NCBI GenBank assembly: GCA_028280065.1 | Contig: JANQMN010000076.1 | Location: 40,414 to 104,413, forward strand | Source: Hahella sp. | GTDB lineage: Bacteria; Pseudomonadota; Gammaproteobacteria; Pseudomonadales; Oleiphilaceae | Direction: 5' to 3' | Length of the DNA: 64,000 bases | Shown: piece by piece, positions 35,564 through 45,099 of the stretch | How the letters are laid out: each line of letters begins with the position of its first letter | How positions within the stretch are numbered: position 1 is the first letter of the stretch | The notes under the pieces: model-generated | What the model was told of the DNA's origin: nothing | What the model saw: the letters and a program-made list of their open reading frames with translations, nothing else | Database searches by the model: none | Translations under genes and position numbers: made by a program

Positions 35564-36532
35564 TTATTTGGCATACATACAGGCGGCTTGATGCCCATCG
35601 ACGATTTCTCGCAAATGTTGATCGGTACTTCGACAATCTTCTTTCGCAACGGGACAGCGAGTATGGAAGTGGCAGCCGGTTGGGGGTGTCACCGGCGACG
35701 GAACATCCCCCTGCAAAATCTGCCGTGAAGACTTGCGCCGCGGATTTGGTTGCGGAATCGCGCTGATCAATGCCTTGGTATAAGGATGCTGCGGTGATTC
35801 ATAGAGGGTCTCCGAGTCCGCCAGCTCAACGATCCGCCCCAGATACATTACCGCAATACGATCGGAGACATGTTTCACCACACTAAGATCGTGGGCGATA
35901 AACAACAACGCCAGATCCATTTCCCGCTGCAGTTCAAGCAGTAGATTGATAATCTGCGATTGGACGGAAACATCCAGCGCCGAGACGGCTTCATCGCAGA
36001 TAATCAATTTCGGCTTTAGCGCAATCGCTCGGGCTATACCGATACGTTGACGCTGACCGCCGGAAAACTCATGAGGATAGCGATTGACGGCATCGCGGCT
36101 GAGACCGACCTTGACCAACAAATCTTCCGCCCACTGACGCCGTTCCGGCGGCGTTCCCAACTTATGGATTATGAACGGCTCCTCAAGAATCGTTCCGACC
36201 GTATGCCTGGCATTCAAGGACTCCAAAGGATCCTGAAAGATGATCTGCATTTCCTGGCGTAGCGAGCGCATTTCACCCACTTTGAGGTATGTAATGTCCC
36301 GGCCTTCAAACTGTATTGACCCAGCCGTCGGTTCATAGAGCTTTAGCAGTGATCGCCCCAGCGTACTTTTACCACAGCCGGATTCACCCACCAGTCCCAA
36401 GGTTTCGCCTCGTTTGATATCCAACGAAACACCGTCCACGGCAAACACCGTATGTGAGGCCCCGAACAAGCCGTTTTTTATTTTGAAATGCTGTTTTATG
36501 TCTGTGGCTTTGAGCAATACTTCGCTAGTCAT
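35564..36532 (-). CDS. Peptide ABC transporter ATPase (OppF/YejF C-half type)
   Basis: 322 residues. It contains Walker [11 protein letters not shown]-loop [10 protein letters not shown], signature [15 protein letters not shown], Walker [13 protein letters not shown] (Ala where Pro is usual), and switch FIAHDLSVV. The C-terminal [18 protein letters not shown] cysteine segment is typical of peptide importers. It lies 8 bases after the other ATPase gene. Together they correspond to the two halves of the fused YejF of E. coli, here as separate genes. It is the last transporter gene before the carboxypeptidase. Confidence 0.9.
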   Translation of the reverse strand: MTSEVLLKATDIKQHFKIKNGLFGASHTVFAVDGVSLDIKRGETLGLVGESGCGKSTLGRSLLKLYEPTAGSIQFEGRDITYLKVGEMRSLRQEMQIIFQDPLESLNARHTVGTILEEPFIIHKLGTPPERRQWAEDLLVKVGLSRDAVNRYPHEFSGGQRQRIGIARAIALKPKLIICDEAVSALDVSVQSQIINLLLELQREMDLALLFIAHDLSVVKHVSDRIAVMYLGRIVELADSETLYESPQHPYTKALISAIPQPNPRRKSSRQILQGDVPSPVTPPTGCHFHTRCPVAKEDCRSTDQHLREIVDGHQAACMYAK

Positions 36533-36540
36533 GGCAGTGT

Positions 36541-37563
36541 TTAGATATTGGAAGAGGGAATAGCTTCGGGCTGCTTATACCAACAAGCCGCTTTATGGGG
36601 GAAATCACTATTAGTCTCTGCCTTTTCGACCATTTCCAATGCCGGAACGTTAGTACATTGGTCATCGGCCTTTGGGCAACGATTTTGAAAACGGCAGCCG
36701 GCCGGCATCTGTTGCAAACTCGGGACAAATCCCTCAATCACCGGAAGGATGGTTTTAGGGGTGTCTTCCAACCGGGGTATGGATTTTAACAAGCCTTGGG
36801 TATAGGGGTGACGCGGGCTTTCAAACAGATCGATCGCATGTGCCTGCTCGGCCACTCTACCGGCATACATCACCACGACTTCGTCGCATATTTCCGCGAC
36901 CACACCCAGGTCATGGGTAATAAAGATAATGGACATGCCATTATCTTTTTGCAACTCCTGCATCAACTCCAATATTTGCGCCTGAATAGTCACGTCTAAT
37001 GCAGTGGTAGGTTCGTCACAAATCAACAGGTCCGGCTCACAAGCCAATGCCATCGCGATCATCACTCGTTGCCGCATTCCGCCGGACAGCTGATGCGGAA
37101 AGTTCTCCATGCGTTTTTCAGGTGATGGAATACCGACTTTTTTCAACATGCTGATGGCAGCCTGTTCTCTAGCCTTGGCATCGAATTCCGGCCGGTGCAG
37201 CCGGTAGGATTCCATCAATTGACGGCCGATCGTATGCACCGGATTCAACGCCGTCATGGGTTCCTGGAAGATCATGGAAATACTGTTTCCACGAATTTTA
37301 AACATGTCTTCGGTAGAGAGCTGGGTGAGATCCTGCCCCTGGTAAAGAATCTCGCCCCCGGCAACCCGGCCATAAGGATGCGGCAGCAATCCCATGATAG
37401 ACATAGCTGTGACACTCTTACCGCAACCCGATTCACCGACTATACCGAGGGTTTTCCCTTGGGGCACGTTGAAACCGACGTTGTCCAATACCCTAACGGT
37501 ACCGGTATCGATATCGAATTCGGTGGACAAATTGTTTACCGCTAGAATATTTTCCTGACTCAT
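36541..37563 (-). CDS. Peptide ABC transporter ATPase (OppD/YejF N-half type)
   Basis: 340 residues. Walker [11 protein letters not shown]-loop [11 protein letters not shown], signature [15 protein letters not shown], Walker [13 protein letters not shown] and switch FITHDLGVV are all intact. The C-terminal region has [18 protein letters not shown]. It pairs with the downstream ATPase to drive the YejA/B/E-like importer. It is separated from the binding-protein gene by 52 bases. Confidence 0.9.
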   Translation of the reverse strand: MSQENILAVNNLSTEFDIDTGTVRVLDNVGFNVPQGKTLGIVGESGCGKSVTAMSIMGLLPHPYGRVAGGEILYQGQDLTQLSTEDMFKIRGNSISMIFQEPMTALNPVHTIGRQLMESYRLHRPEFDAKAREQAAISMLKKVGIPSPEKRMENFPHQLSGGMRQRVMIAMALACEPDLLICDEPTTALDVTIQAQILELMQELQKDNGMSIIFITHDLGVVAEICDEVVVMYAGRVAEQAHAIDLFESPRHPYTQGLLKSIPRLEDTPKTILPVIEGFVPSLQQMPAGCRFQNRCPKADDQCTNVPALEMVEKAETNSDFPHKAACWYKQPEAIPSSNI

Positions 37564-37615
37564 ACTGCATGCAACCTAAACCAGTCGGCAAAACCCAACC
37601 AGCTTAGTTCTTTCC

Positions 37616-39433
37616 TTACTCTTTATAGGTGGTATCGACGATGGTGACGGGCTCGAAGGTCTTACCTGATTTCATTGCCTTGCGGGTTTTCTTTTCCATG
37701 TCTTTATCCATCCAGAACAAGCCCAAATCCCATTGGTTTTCTGAAAAAAGTTCTCTAGATAATAATGTTCCTGGGACTTCTGGTAGTTGCATCCAACGCC
37801 AATATCCACCACGAGTATATGGAACCTTATAAGTAGGAATGTATGCGGCTTCTTGCATAACAAAGTTCTGCAACTCCCAAGCTGCGTTCACTCGAGCATC
37901 TTTTTCAAATGATGTTCGATACTTCATAACCAGTTCGTCAAGAAAAGGATCTGCTGAATTTGTAAAGTTATTCGTTTGAGGTTTGTTTGCATTATCACTA
38001 TGCCAATATTCCCAATAAGCTGGTAGATAGCTAGTGTTCATAGTAATAAAACCTGCCTGATGCTGCTTTTCGAGAAAGGTCTTAAAGCCGTTTGCTCCTT
38101 CAACCAGATTCAACACTAAGTTTAGTCCTGCTTTTTTTGCTTCTTCGCGAAGCACTGCGAGCCTATCGCTATGTTGCGGCCAAGTGTATGTCAACTCAAG
38201 ACGAAGCTCCTGTCCTTGGTTATTGACAAGAATACCTCTGGGTCCCATCTCCCTAAATCCCGCTTTAGCAAAAAACTCCATGGCCTTCTTAGGGTCAAAA
38301 GGAAAAGGTTTTACATCTGTATTTGTATACGCACCATGCCCAGAACCTGTCGATTGCAGTCTTACATAGTCTCCCCTCAGTACAGTCGCGATCATTTTAT
38401 CAATGTTCAATGCGTGGGCGATCCCCATACGCATATCTTTATTTTTAAGAAAATCTAAACCTTGATTTAATAGCACTCCCGATAAACCTTGAGGTCTATC
38501 GGTGAAAAACCAGAGCTTGTGAATGTAGCCCTTGTCAAAAGGCTCTCCGACGGCTTTGTCATGCCAGAAGTTAGGCCACAATAGTGAAAAAGAATCTAAA
38601 TCCCCTTTTAGGAAAGCTTGGAAGGCAATTTCCCTGTCTCGAATAACCCTTACTCGAATTTTATCGACGTTATATCGACCTTTCAGATATCGCTTATTTT
38701 GGCCCCACCAATCCTTATTACGCTTAAAAGTAATGGACTTACCTTTATCAACTTTGGAAATATCATAGGGCTTTATTGTTGGTTGAATGGTCCAATTATG
38801 TTTACGAACATAATCTTTATTAACTTTATCCCTTAAAAAATGTTCAGGACGTGGAGTTAGATCGTGTAAAGCGAACAACAAAGTCTCGGGACTCTTTTCA
38901 CTTCCGTAGGTAATAGAAATCGTATACTCGTCATACTTGCTAATGTCGGTGATTTGTTGCGTATAGAAGTTATTGTACCAAGGGGCTTGTATATGCTCCG
39001 ATCTCATGAACTCCAACATATAGAGGTAATCATTTGCAGTTACCTTTTTACCGTCGCTCCAACGAACATCGGGATCCAACTTGAAATATACGGTTTTATG
39101 GTCTTTATCAAATGCCCAATGAGTAGCAAGGCAGGGTATTATTTCCCGGGTGTTAGGGTGGACCTCCAATAATCCAATCGGAACCGGTCTAGTAAACCCT
39201 GCAAAAAAACCATTAGAATCGGGGCCCACTGTGCGCAATGTTAGGGGAAAAGTTTGCATCCAGGTGGTGTAAGTTCCGCCTTTTGGCGCATCTTGATTGG
39301 CAAAAAGAGGTGCGTCATTGTTGGTAATCCACTCAATGTCAGCTGGTAATTGCTTCGCCGCCAAAAGATTGACAGAAAACAAAAAGCTGACAAACAACAA
39401 GACATTCGTAAGCAATGCCCTACTTCTTAACAT
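37616..39433 (-). CDS. yejA: YejA-like peptide-binding protein (SBP family 5)
   Basis: 605 residues with a signal peptide ending near NLLAAKQ and no lipobox, as in YejA. GAGGATTTGAA precedes the ATG. The mature start (LPADIEWITNNDAPLFANQDAPKGGTYTTWMQTFPLTLRTVGPDSNG) and HWAFDKDHKTVYFKLDPDVRWSDGKKVTANDYLYMLEFM are close to the YejA branch, which in enterobacteria imports peptides including microcin C and defensin-type peptides. It is unusually placed third in the operon, after both permeases. Confidence 0.88.
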   Translation of the reverse strand: MLRSRALLTNVLLFVSFLFSVNLLAAKQLPADIEWITNNDAPLFANQDAPKGGTYTTWMQTFPLTLRTVGPDSNGFFAGFTRPVPIGLLEVHPNTREIIPCLATHWAFDKDHKTVYFKLDPDVRWSDGKKVTANDYLYMLEFMRSEHIQAPWYNNFYTQQITDISKYDEYTISITYGSEKSPETLLFALHDLTPRPEHFLRDKVNKDYVRKHNWTIQPTIKPYDISKVDKGKSITFKRNKDWWGQNKRYLKGRYNVDKIRVRVIRDREIAFQAFLKGDLDSFSLLWPNFWHDKAVGEPFDKGYIHKLWFFTDRPQGLSGVLLNQGLDFLKNKDMRMGIAHALNIDKMIATVLRGDYVRLQSTGSGHGAYTNTDVKPFPFDPKKAMEFFAKAGFREMGPRGILVNNQGQELRLELTYTWPQHSDRLAVLREEAKKAGLNLVLNLVEGANGFKTFLEKQHQAGFITMNTSYLPAYWEYWHSDNANKPQTNNFTNSADPFLDELVMKYRTSFEKDARVNAAWELQNFVMQEAAYIPTYKVPYTRGGYWRWMQLPEVPGTLLSRELFSENQWDLGLFWMDKDMEKKTRKAMKSGKTFEPVTIVDTTYKE

Positions 39434-39483
39434 TTCAAATCCTCATTCTCTTCTACTGAACGCCAATGCACAGAAAACGTGCT

Positions 39484-40530
39484 TTAACGATATTGGGTGT
39501 ATCTTTTCGGGTCAAAGGCTTCTCGTATTGCTTCTCCGACAAACTGGACCAGAGTTAACACTACAACAATGGCAGTGACGACTGAACTTACAATCCAGAT
39601 AGCATCCAGGCGGGTCCTACCCTGCAAGAGCAACTCACCCCAACTGGGTGTGGGAGGACGAAGCCCAAAGCCCAAATAATCCAAAGCGGTCAATATAGAG
39701 ATAGCAGTGACGACAAAGAATGGTGCGAGCGTCACGATCATGACCATGGTATTGGGTAGAATATGGTTGAAGATGATACGGGCGTCAGTGGCGCCAAGTG
39801 CTCTTGCGGCGGTTACGTATTCGCGAGCTTTTTCTTTATACGTAAGGGACCGCATATACCAGGTGATCCCCATCCATCCGAAAAGGATAAACAAGAATGT
39901 AAGCGCGGCCAGGCCGGGTTTAACGATAGAAGAAACGATCATGATAATGTAGAGGAAAGGTACTAAGCTCCAGATTTCGATACCCCTTTGTACGAACAAA
40001 TCGAACTTTCCGCCCAGGTACCCCATTGCACAGCCAATGGCAACGCCGAAACTAAAACAGATCGCCATAGAGAAAAAGGCAAAGGCAATGGCAATCCGGA
40101 AACCATATACAATCCGAGCAAGGACATCACGTGCATTTGTGTCCGTACCAAGAAAGTGACCTTCTTCCGCATTAGGTGGATAGGGGGGGAAGCTGCCCTC
40201 TTTGTAGTCTTGCTCGTAGGGATTCCAGGGCACAAGCGGCATCAACACCCAGTTGTCACCGCCTTCCGCGTCGAACTTGGCTTGCAGTTCCCGATAATTG
40301 GTCTCCCATCGGTAAGGTAGCCCAAACTGTTCACCGGGAATGACATCCGCATAGGTGGGGAAATATAAAGCCCCGTCATATTTAACAATCAGTGCCTTAT
40401 TATTGACCAACAACTCTGCGATCAATGCCAGGAAAATCATAAACATCAAAAGCAGAAATGAATAATAACCCCGCTTGATGGACTTAAAGCGCTTGATTTT
40501 TTTGAGGGTTTGAGGATTCAGCGAAATCAC
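39484..40530 (-). CDS. yejE: YejE-like peptide ABC transporter permease
   Basis: 348 residues. The N-terminal helix (YSFLLLMFMIFLALIAELLVNN) is followed by a large periplasmic insert with DYKEGSFPPYPPNAEEGHFLGTDTNARDVLARIVYGFRIAIAF, the YejE hallmark. The EAA loop is TAARALGATDARIIFNHILPNTM, and the end GEAIREAFDPKRYTQYR is typical. Its ATG overlaps the yejB stop (ATGA). It forms the channel with YejB. Confidence 0.9.
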   Translation of the reverse strand: MISLNPQTLKKIKRFKSIKRGYYSFLLLMFMIFLALIAELLVNNKALIVKYDGALYFPTYADVIPGEQFGLPYRWETNYRELQAKFDAEGGDNWVLMPLVPWNPYEQDYKEGSFPPYPPNAEEGHFLGTDTNARDVLARIVYGFRIAIAFAFFSMAICFSFGVAIGCAMGYLGGKFDLFVQRGIEIWSLVPFLYIIMIVSSIVKPGLAALTFLFILFGWMGITWYMRSLTYKEKAREYVTAARALGATDARIIFNHILPNTMVMIVTLAPFFVVTAISILTALDYLGFGLRPPTPSWGELLLQGRTRLDAIWIVSSVVTAIVVVLTLVQFVGEAIREAFDPKRYTQYR

Positions 40531-41555
40531 CGGCTTCCTCCGAATTTAACTCTGGGATCAACAGCGGCCACTAATATATCGGAAAGCAAATTACCAAGTA
40601 AAAACAAAGCGGTAGTAACTGCTAAAATGCCCATCACTACCGGATAATCCCGCTCAACCAGAGACTCATACCCTAATAGGCCGATTCCATTGATGTTGAA
40701 TACGACCTCAATAAGGAAGGATCCTGCCAAAAATGCGGTTAGAAGATTTCCAAAATGCGCAGCAATAGGAATCAGACTGTTCCGAAATGCATGCTTCATG
40801 ACGGCCGCGTTAAAAGGCAACCCCTTGGCCACTGCCGTTCGAACATAGTCTGCGGAGAGATTTTCCATCATGCTGTTTTTCATGGTAAGCGTCAGCACGG
40901 CAAACTCACCGATGACATAACAAATAAGGGGAAGCGTGCAGTGCCATATTATGTCAACAACCCCTTCCCAAAATTCGAAATCTTCCCAATCTTCGTGGCG
41001 AAAACCGCCCATGGGGAAAATTTCCATTTGAAAAGAAAAGGCGGTTAACAGAAATATCCCTACGATATATGCGGGAACTGCAAAACCTATAAAAATTAAA
41101 ACGGATGAAAGATTGTCCGTAACCGTGTTGTGTTTTATCGCTTTAATGACGCCGAGGGGGATGGATATCAGATAACTGATAACAAATGTAGCCAACCCGA
41201 AAAAAATGGAAACCGGTAATCTTTCCTTAATCATCTCCCAGACCGGCTCGAAATATCGGGTCGATTCACCTAAATCCAGTTGCACTAAGTTGGTGAGCCA
41301 ATCCCAATAAGCGATATGAATGGGTTTATCGAGGCCGTAAAACTCTTTAAGTTGCTGAATTTGGCTTTCAGAAAGACCTTGGTTCGCTTGTGAAGCGCCT
41401 TGAACGCTGCCTTCGACTGCCATGGCAGAACTTTCCATGATGATCCGGTCAACCGGACCACCAGGAACAAAGCGTGTCATGCTGAAGACAATTAGGGTTG
41501 CTCCCAAAAAGGTGGGTATCATGATCAGCAAACGCTGAAGAATATATGCAGGCAA
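40527..41555 (-). CDS. yejB: YejB-like peptide ABC transporter permease
   Basis: 342 residues from a TTG at 41555: AGAGG lies 6 bases upstream, whereas a TTG two codons earlier touches that site directly. The start PAYILQRLLIMIPTFLGATLIVFSMTRFVPGGPVD is the OppB/YejB type. A periplasmic segment (about 60-105) has GLDKPIHIAYWDWLTNLVQLDLGESTRY. The EAA loop is TAVAKGLPFNAAVMKHAFRNSLIP and the end is DPRVKFGGSR. It is first in the operon, divergent from a third peptide transporter. Confidence 0.9.
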   Translation of the reverse strand: MPAYILQRLLIMIPTFLGATLIVFSMTRFVPGGPVDRIIMESSAMAVEGSVQGASQANQGLSESQIQQLKEFYGLDKPIHIAYWDWLTNLVQLDLGESTRYFEPVWEMIKERLPVSIFFGLATFVISYLISIPLGVIKAIKHNTVTDNLSSVLIFIGFAVPAYIVGIFLLTAFSFQMEIFPMGGFRHEDWEDFEFWEGVVDIIWHCTLPLICYVIGEFAVLTLTMKNSMMENLSADYVRTAVAKGLPFNAAVMKHAFRNSLIPIAAHFGNLLTAFLAGSFLIEVVFNINGIGLLGYESLVERDYPVVMGILAVTTALFLLGNLLSDILVAAVDPRVKFGGSR

Positions 41556-41796
41556 CTTCAACCTCTTTACTTAGTTTTTATTGGGTTAACCTGGGTAGCA
41601 CATGCATTTTTGCCGGCGCCTTTTGGGCATGGCAGTTATAGGGACCGGATTATACTCTGCAAAACCCAGTCCAGCACAAGGGCAAATTACAGATTATTTT
41701 GTGATCGACCCCTAAAAATGTGAAGTGTAACCGCCAAAAGTTACTCCGACTTGAAGTGATTTTTCGTTGTCTAAACATGTGAACTTGCTTGATTGA

Positions 41797-41825
41797 TTGA
41801 ATACTGAACACCGCTGCAGTAGAAT
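41797..41825 (+). promoter_or_regulatory. Candidate promoter of the third peptide transporter operon
   Basis: TTGAAT (41797-41802), a 17-base spacer and TAGAAT (41820-41825) give a likely sigma-70 promoter with a leader of about 80 bases. It lies in the 358-base gap between the two divergent transporter operons. The rest of the gap shows no further clear element, though it must also hold the yejB promoter. Confidence 0.5.
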
Positions 41826-41913
41826 CGCCCCCCTTCCTTACCACGCGAAGACCTCACAAGGGATTTCAACTTGCGCGGTACAAAAAGTCGACATTTACCG
41901 GTATCGATCCATT

Positions 41914-44061
41914 ATGCGCTTATCGCTAATTAGCGTTGTCATCGCAATTGCACTTCAATTAGTTGCCTGTGGCGATGTATACAATAATCCCTACACGTCT
42001 GTTTCCGATGACAAAATCATCTATTACTCACACTTTCAGGAACCTCCAAAACATCTGGACCCGGCAATCTCCTATGCAAGTGATGAAAGCCTCTTCATTA
42101 GCCAAATTTACGAACCACCTTTAGGGTATCATTTCTTAAAGCGGCCTTATGTCCTAAAAACGATGGCCGCCTCAGAAGTGCCAGAAATAACACCCCTGAA
42201 CGCAGACATGGAAAAAGTTGAAGAAGGTTCCGACCAGATTGCTTTTACCCGCTTTACCATTCGAATAGAACCTGAGCTACGTTACCAACCGCACCCTGCA
42301 TTTGCCAAAAAGTCTGATGGCTCACCGCTCTATATATTTGAGAACGCCGCATCTTCAGAAAACTTCAAGGTGATTGCAGACTTTCCAGAGACTTCAAGTC
42401 GTTTAGTGCATGCCAACGATTTCATCTATCAAATAAAACGGTTAGCTGATCCCAAAAACAAATCTCCAATGCTCGGATTCATGGCCCAATATATAGTCGG
42501 TATGCGTGAATTCAGTCAGCAGCTTGGAAAAATAGAACGTAATGGCTGGGTCAACCTCGATAACCATGATATGGAGGGCTTAGAGGTCATTGACGACAAT
42601 ACTTATAGCATCTTGATTAACGGAAGTTATCCGCAGTTTACTTATTGGCTTGCATTGCACTTCTTTGCCCCTGTTCCTCCCGAAGTCGATCAATTTTTTC
42701 ATAATCCGGGATTCAAAGAGAAGAATTTAACGTTAGATTGGTATCCGGTGGGAACCGGCGCTTTCATGATGACCAAAAACGATCCAAACAGCCAAATCGT
42801 GCTGGAGCGCAACCCCAACTTTCGCCTGGAGTACTATCCGAAAGAGGGAGAAGAAGGAGATCGCGAACTTGGCTACCTTGAAGACGCAGGTAAACAAATA
42901 CCTTTTGTTGATAAAGCGATATTTTCTTTGGAAAAGGAATTGTTGCCTATGTGGACCAAGTTTTTACAGGGCTACTACGACCGCTCTGGAGAGGGCCACA
43001 GCAATACCCACAAGTTTTTCGATCAAGCATTTGTGATTGGCCCCAACGGCTTGGAAATGTCGGAAGAAATGAAAAGTCATGACCTTACGGTAACAACAGA
43101 GTCCAAGCCAGGAACCCATTACTACGGCTTTAATATGCTAGACCCTGTTCTCGGGGGTTACACGGAAGAGCGCCGCAAACTTCGTCAAGCGCTTTCCATC
43201 GCCTTTAATATCGAAGACGAAATCGATATTTTTCACAAAGGCACAAGTCTGCCTGCCCACAGTCCTATACCACCGGGAATTCCCGGCTATCTGGAGGGTG
43301 AAGAGGGCATCAATCCTTACGTTTATGATTGGGTTGATGGCGCACCGAAACGAAAACCGATTGAGCATGCCAAGAAACTTCTTGCTGAAGCGGGTTATCC
43401 CAATGGCCGTGAAGCGAAGACGGGTAAACCACTCACCATCTATCTGGACGTGCAAGCCCGTGCTACAACCCCTGATAAACAGGATTGGCAACGCCAACAG
43501 TTCGAGAAACTGGGTGTACAACTCGAATTTCGAAGTACCGACTGGAACCGGTTTCGTGAAAAATTATTGACCGGTAATACTCAAATCTACACCCACGGCT
43601 GGTTGGCGGATTACCCCGATCCTGAGAACTTCCTGTTTTTGCTCTACAGCCCGGAGAGCCCACTCATTTGTAAATGCGATGGCGCGAATAACTCCAACTA
43701 TGCAAACGACGAGTACGATGCGCTATTTGAAAAAATGCGGGTAATGGAACCCAGCCCAGAAAGAGAAGCCATTGTTGCCCAGATGCTGGATATTCTGCGT
43801 CGCGATGCCGTCTGGATGACTGGATATCATCCCCTTGACAATTACTTGAACAACCCCTGGCTCTTTAATGCCAAGCGTCACGGTATTAGTAAGACCTTTC
43901 TCAAATACGTAAGAGTGGATTCTGAACTAAGGCGGCAGAAACGGGCCGACTGGAATCAGCCGGTTATATGGCCGGTTGTAACACTGGGGATATTTGTCAT
44001 TCTGTTATTTATTCCTGCTGTCAGAGCTTATCGCAGACGCCAGAATATGACCATTCACTAG
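41914..44061 (+). CDS. Peptide-binding lipoprotein with an added C-terminal membrane helix
   Basis: 715 residues from the ATG at 41914, which opens a lipoprotein signal (lipobox LVAC, Cys19). The frame extends 39 codons upstream, but that stretch covers the candidate promoter. The body is SBP family 5 (FQEPPKHLDPAISY near the start, LAGYPNGREA- and DYPDPENFLFLLYSPESP-like segments near the end), with large inserts making it longer than OppA. After the binding domain a single hydrophobic helix (VIWPVVTLGIFVILLFIPAVRA) and a basic tail RRRQNMTIH end the protein. It would thus be fixed in the inner membrane at both ends. It is first in the operon with two permeases and a fused ATPase. Confidence 0.88.
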   Translation: MRLSLISVVIAIALQLVACGDVYNNPYTSVSDDKIIYYSHFQEPPKHLDPAISYASDESLFISQIYEPPLGYHFLKRPYVLKTMAASEVPEITPLNADMEKVEEGSDQIAFTRFTIRIEPELRYQPHPAFAKKSDGSPLYIFENAASSENFKVIADFPETSSRLVHANDFIYQIKRLADPKNKSPMLGFMAQYIVGMREFSQQLGKIERNGWVNLDNHDMEGLEVIDDNTYSILINGSYPQFTYWLALHFFAPVPPEVDQFFHNPGFKEKNLTLDWYPVGTGAFMMTKNDPNSQIVLERNPNFRLEYYPKEGEEGDRELGYLEDAGKQIPFVDKAIFSLEKELLPMWTKFLQGYYDRSGEGHSNTHKFFDQAFVIGPNGLEMSEEMKSHDLTVTTESKPGTHYYGFNMLDPVLGGYTEERRKLRQALSIAFNIEDEIDIFHKGTSLPAHSPIPPGIPGYLEGEEGINPYVYDWVDGAPKRKPIEHAKKLLAEAGYPNGREAKTGKPLTIYLDVQARATTPDKQDWQRQQFEKLGVQLEFRSTDWNRFREKLLTGNTQIYTHGWLADYPDPENFLFLLYSPESPLICKCDGANNSNYANDEYDALFEKMRVMEPSPEREAIVAQMLDILRRDAVWMTGYHPLDNYLNNPWLFNAKRHGISKTFLKYVRVDSELRRQKRADWNQPVIWPVVTLGIFVILLFIPAVRAYRRRQNMTIH

Positions 44062-44111
44062 CAAAAACCTTTTCTCCAAGGCTCAATAATTGAATTAAAA
44101 AGAGTTTATTA

Positions 44112-45089
44112 ATGTTTGCTTATATTGTCCGAAGATTGATTTACGCTATCCCTATACTGATAGGAGTAAATCTACTCACCTTCGTGCTATTTTTTGTGGT
44201 GAACTCACCCGAAGATATGGCTCGCTCCCAGCTAGGCGAAAAATACGTAACCGCCGAGGCTATCGAAAACTGGAAGAAAGAAAACGGTTACGATAAGCCT
44301 TTGTTCTTCAACGAATCTAACAAAGGTTTGAGCTCCGTAACTGAAACCATCTTTTATACCAAGTCCGTCAGACTATTTATGTTGGACTTCGGTCAATCGG
44401 AAAGCGGTCGGGATATCACTGCCGATGTTGCCCAGCGGATGTGGCCAAGCTTGGCACTGGCACTACCTACTTTTGCGATCGGAATCTGGACCAACATCTG
44501 TGTAGCGCTGCTAGTCGTGATGTTTCGGGGTACTGCATTAGACAGAGGGGCGGTTGTACTCTTTGTCGGCCTGATGTCCATTTCCTATCTGTTTTACATT
44601 ATTGGTGGCCAGTACCTGATCGCAAAAATGTGGCGATTGGTGCCGATATCAGGATTTGATGCGTCAATACATGCCTGGAAGTTTTTAATCCTACCCATTG
44701 TAATCGGGGTTATTTCCGGCATCGGCGCCGGTGCCCGCTGGTACCGCACTCTGTTTCTGGAAGTTTCTCATCAAGACTATATTCGCACCGCCCGCTCCAA
44801 AGGGCTTAGCGAGATAACCATTTTATTTAAACATGTGCTACCCAATGCGTTGATTCCGATTCTTACCGGTGTTGTCGTTGTCATTCCATTGCTCTTTATG
44901 GGCAGCCTGGTTATGGAGTCATTCTTTGGTATCCCGGGACTCGGCAGCTATATGTTGGACTCTATCGAAAGGCAGGATTTTGCGGTGGTGCGGTCGATGG
45001 TATTTATCGGCTCGATTCTCTACATCATCGGCCTGATTCTCACTGATATTTCCTACACCTGGGCCGATCCCAGAGTACGTTTGAATTAA
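44112..45089 (+). CDS. Peptide ABC transporter permease (OppB family)
   Basis: 325 residues beginning MFAYIVRRLIYAIPILIGVNLLTFVLFFVV, the OppB first helix. The usual APGGP is replaced by NSPEDMA. A periplasmic segment of about 70 residues follows, then five helices, the EAA loop RTARSKGLSEITILFKHVLPNALIP, and the end DPRVRLN. It lies 50 bases after the binding-protein gene and 10 before the second permease. Confidence 0.88.
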   Translation: MFAYIVRRLIYAIPILIGVNLLTFVLFFVVNSPEDMARSQLGEKYVTAEAIENWKKENGYDKPLFFNESNKGLSSVTETIFYTKSVRLFMLDFGQSESGRDITADVAQRMWPSLALALPTFAIGIWTNICVALLVVMFRGTALDRGAVVLFVGLMSISYLFYIIGGQYLIAKMWRLVPISGFDASIHAWKFLILPIVIGVISGIGAGARWYRTLFLEVSHQDYIRTARSKGLSEITILFKHVLPNALIPILTGVVVVIPLLFMGSLVMESFFGIPGLGSYMLDSIERQDFAVVRSMVFIGSILYIIGLILTDISYTWADPRVRLN

Positions 45090-45099
45090 GGGGCGAAGG

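Noticed and set aside
41797..41913. Upstream start of the third peptide-binding protein at a TTG
   Set aside because: The codon is part of a good -35 element, and the lipoprotein signal begins at the ATG at 41914.
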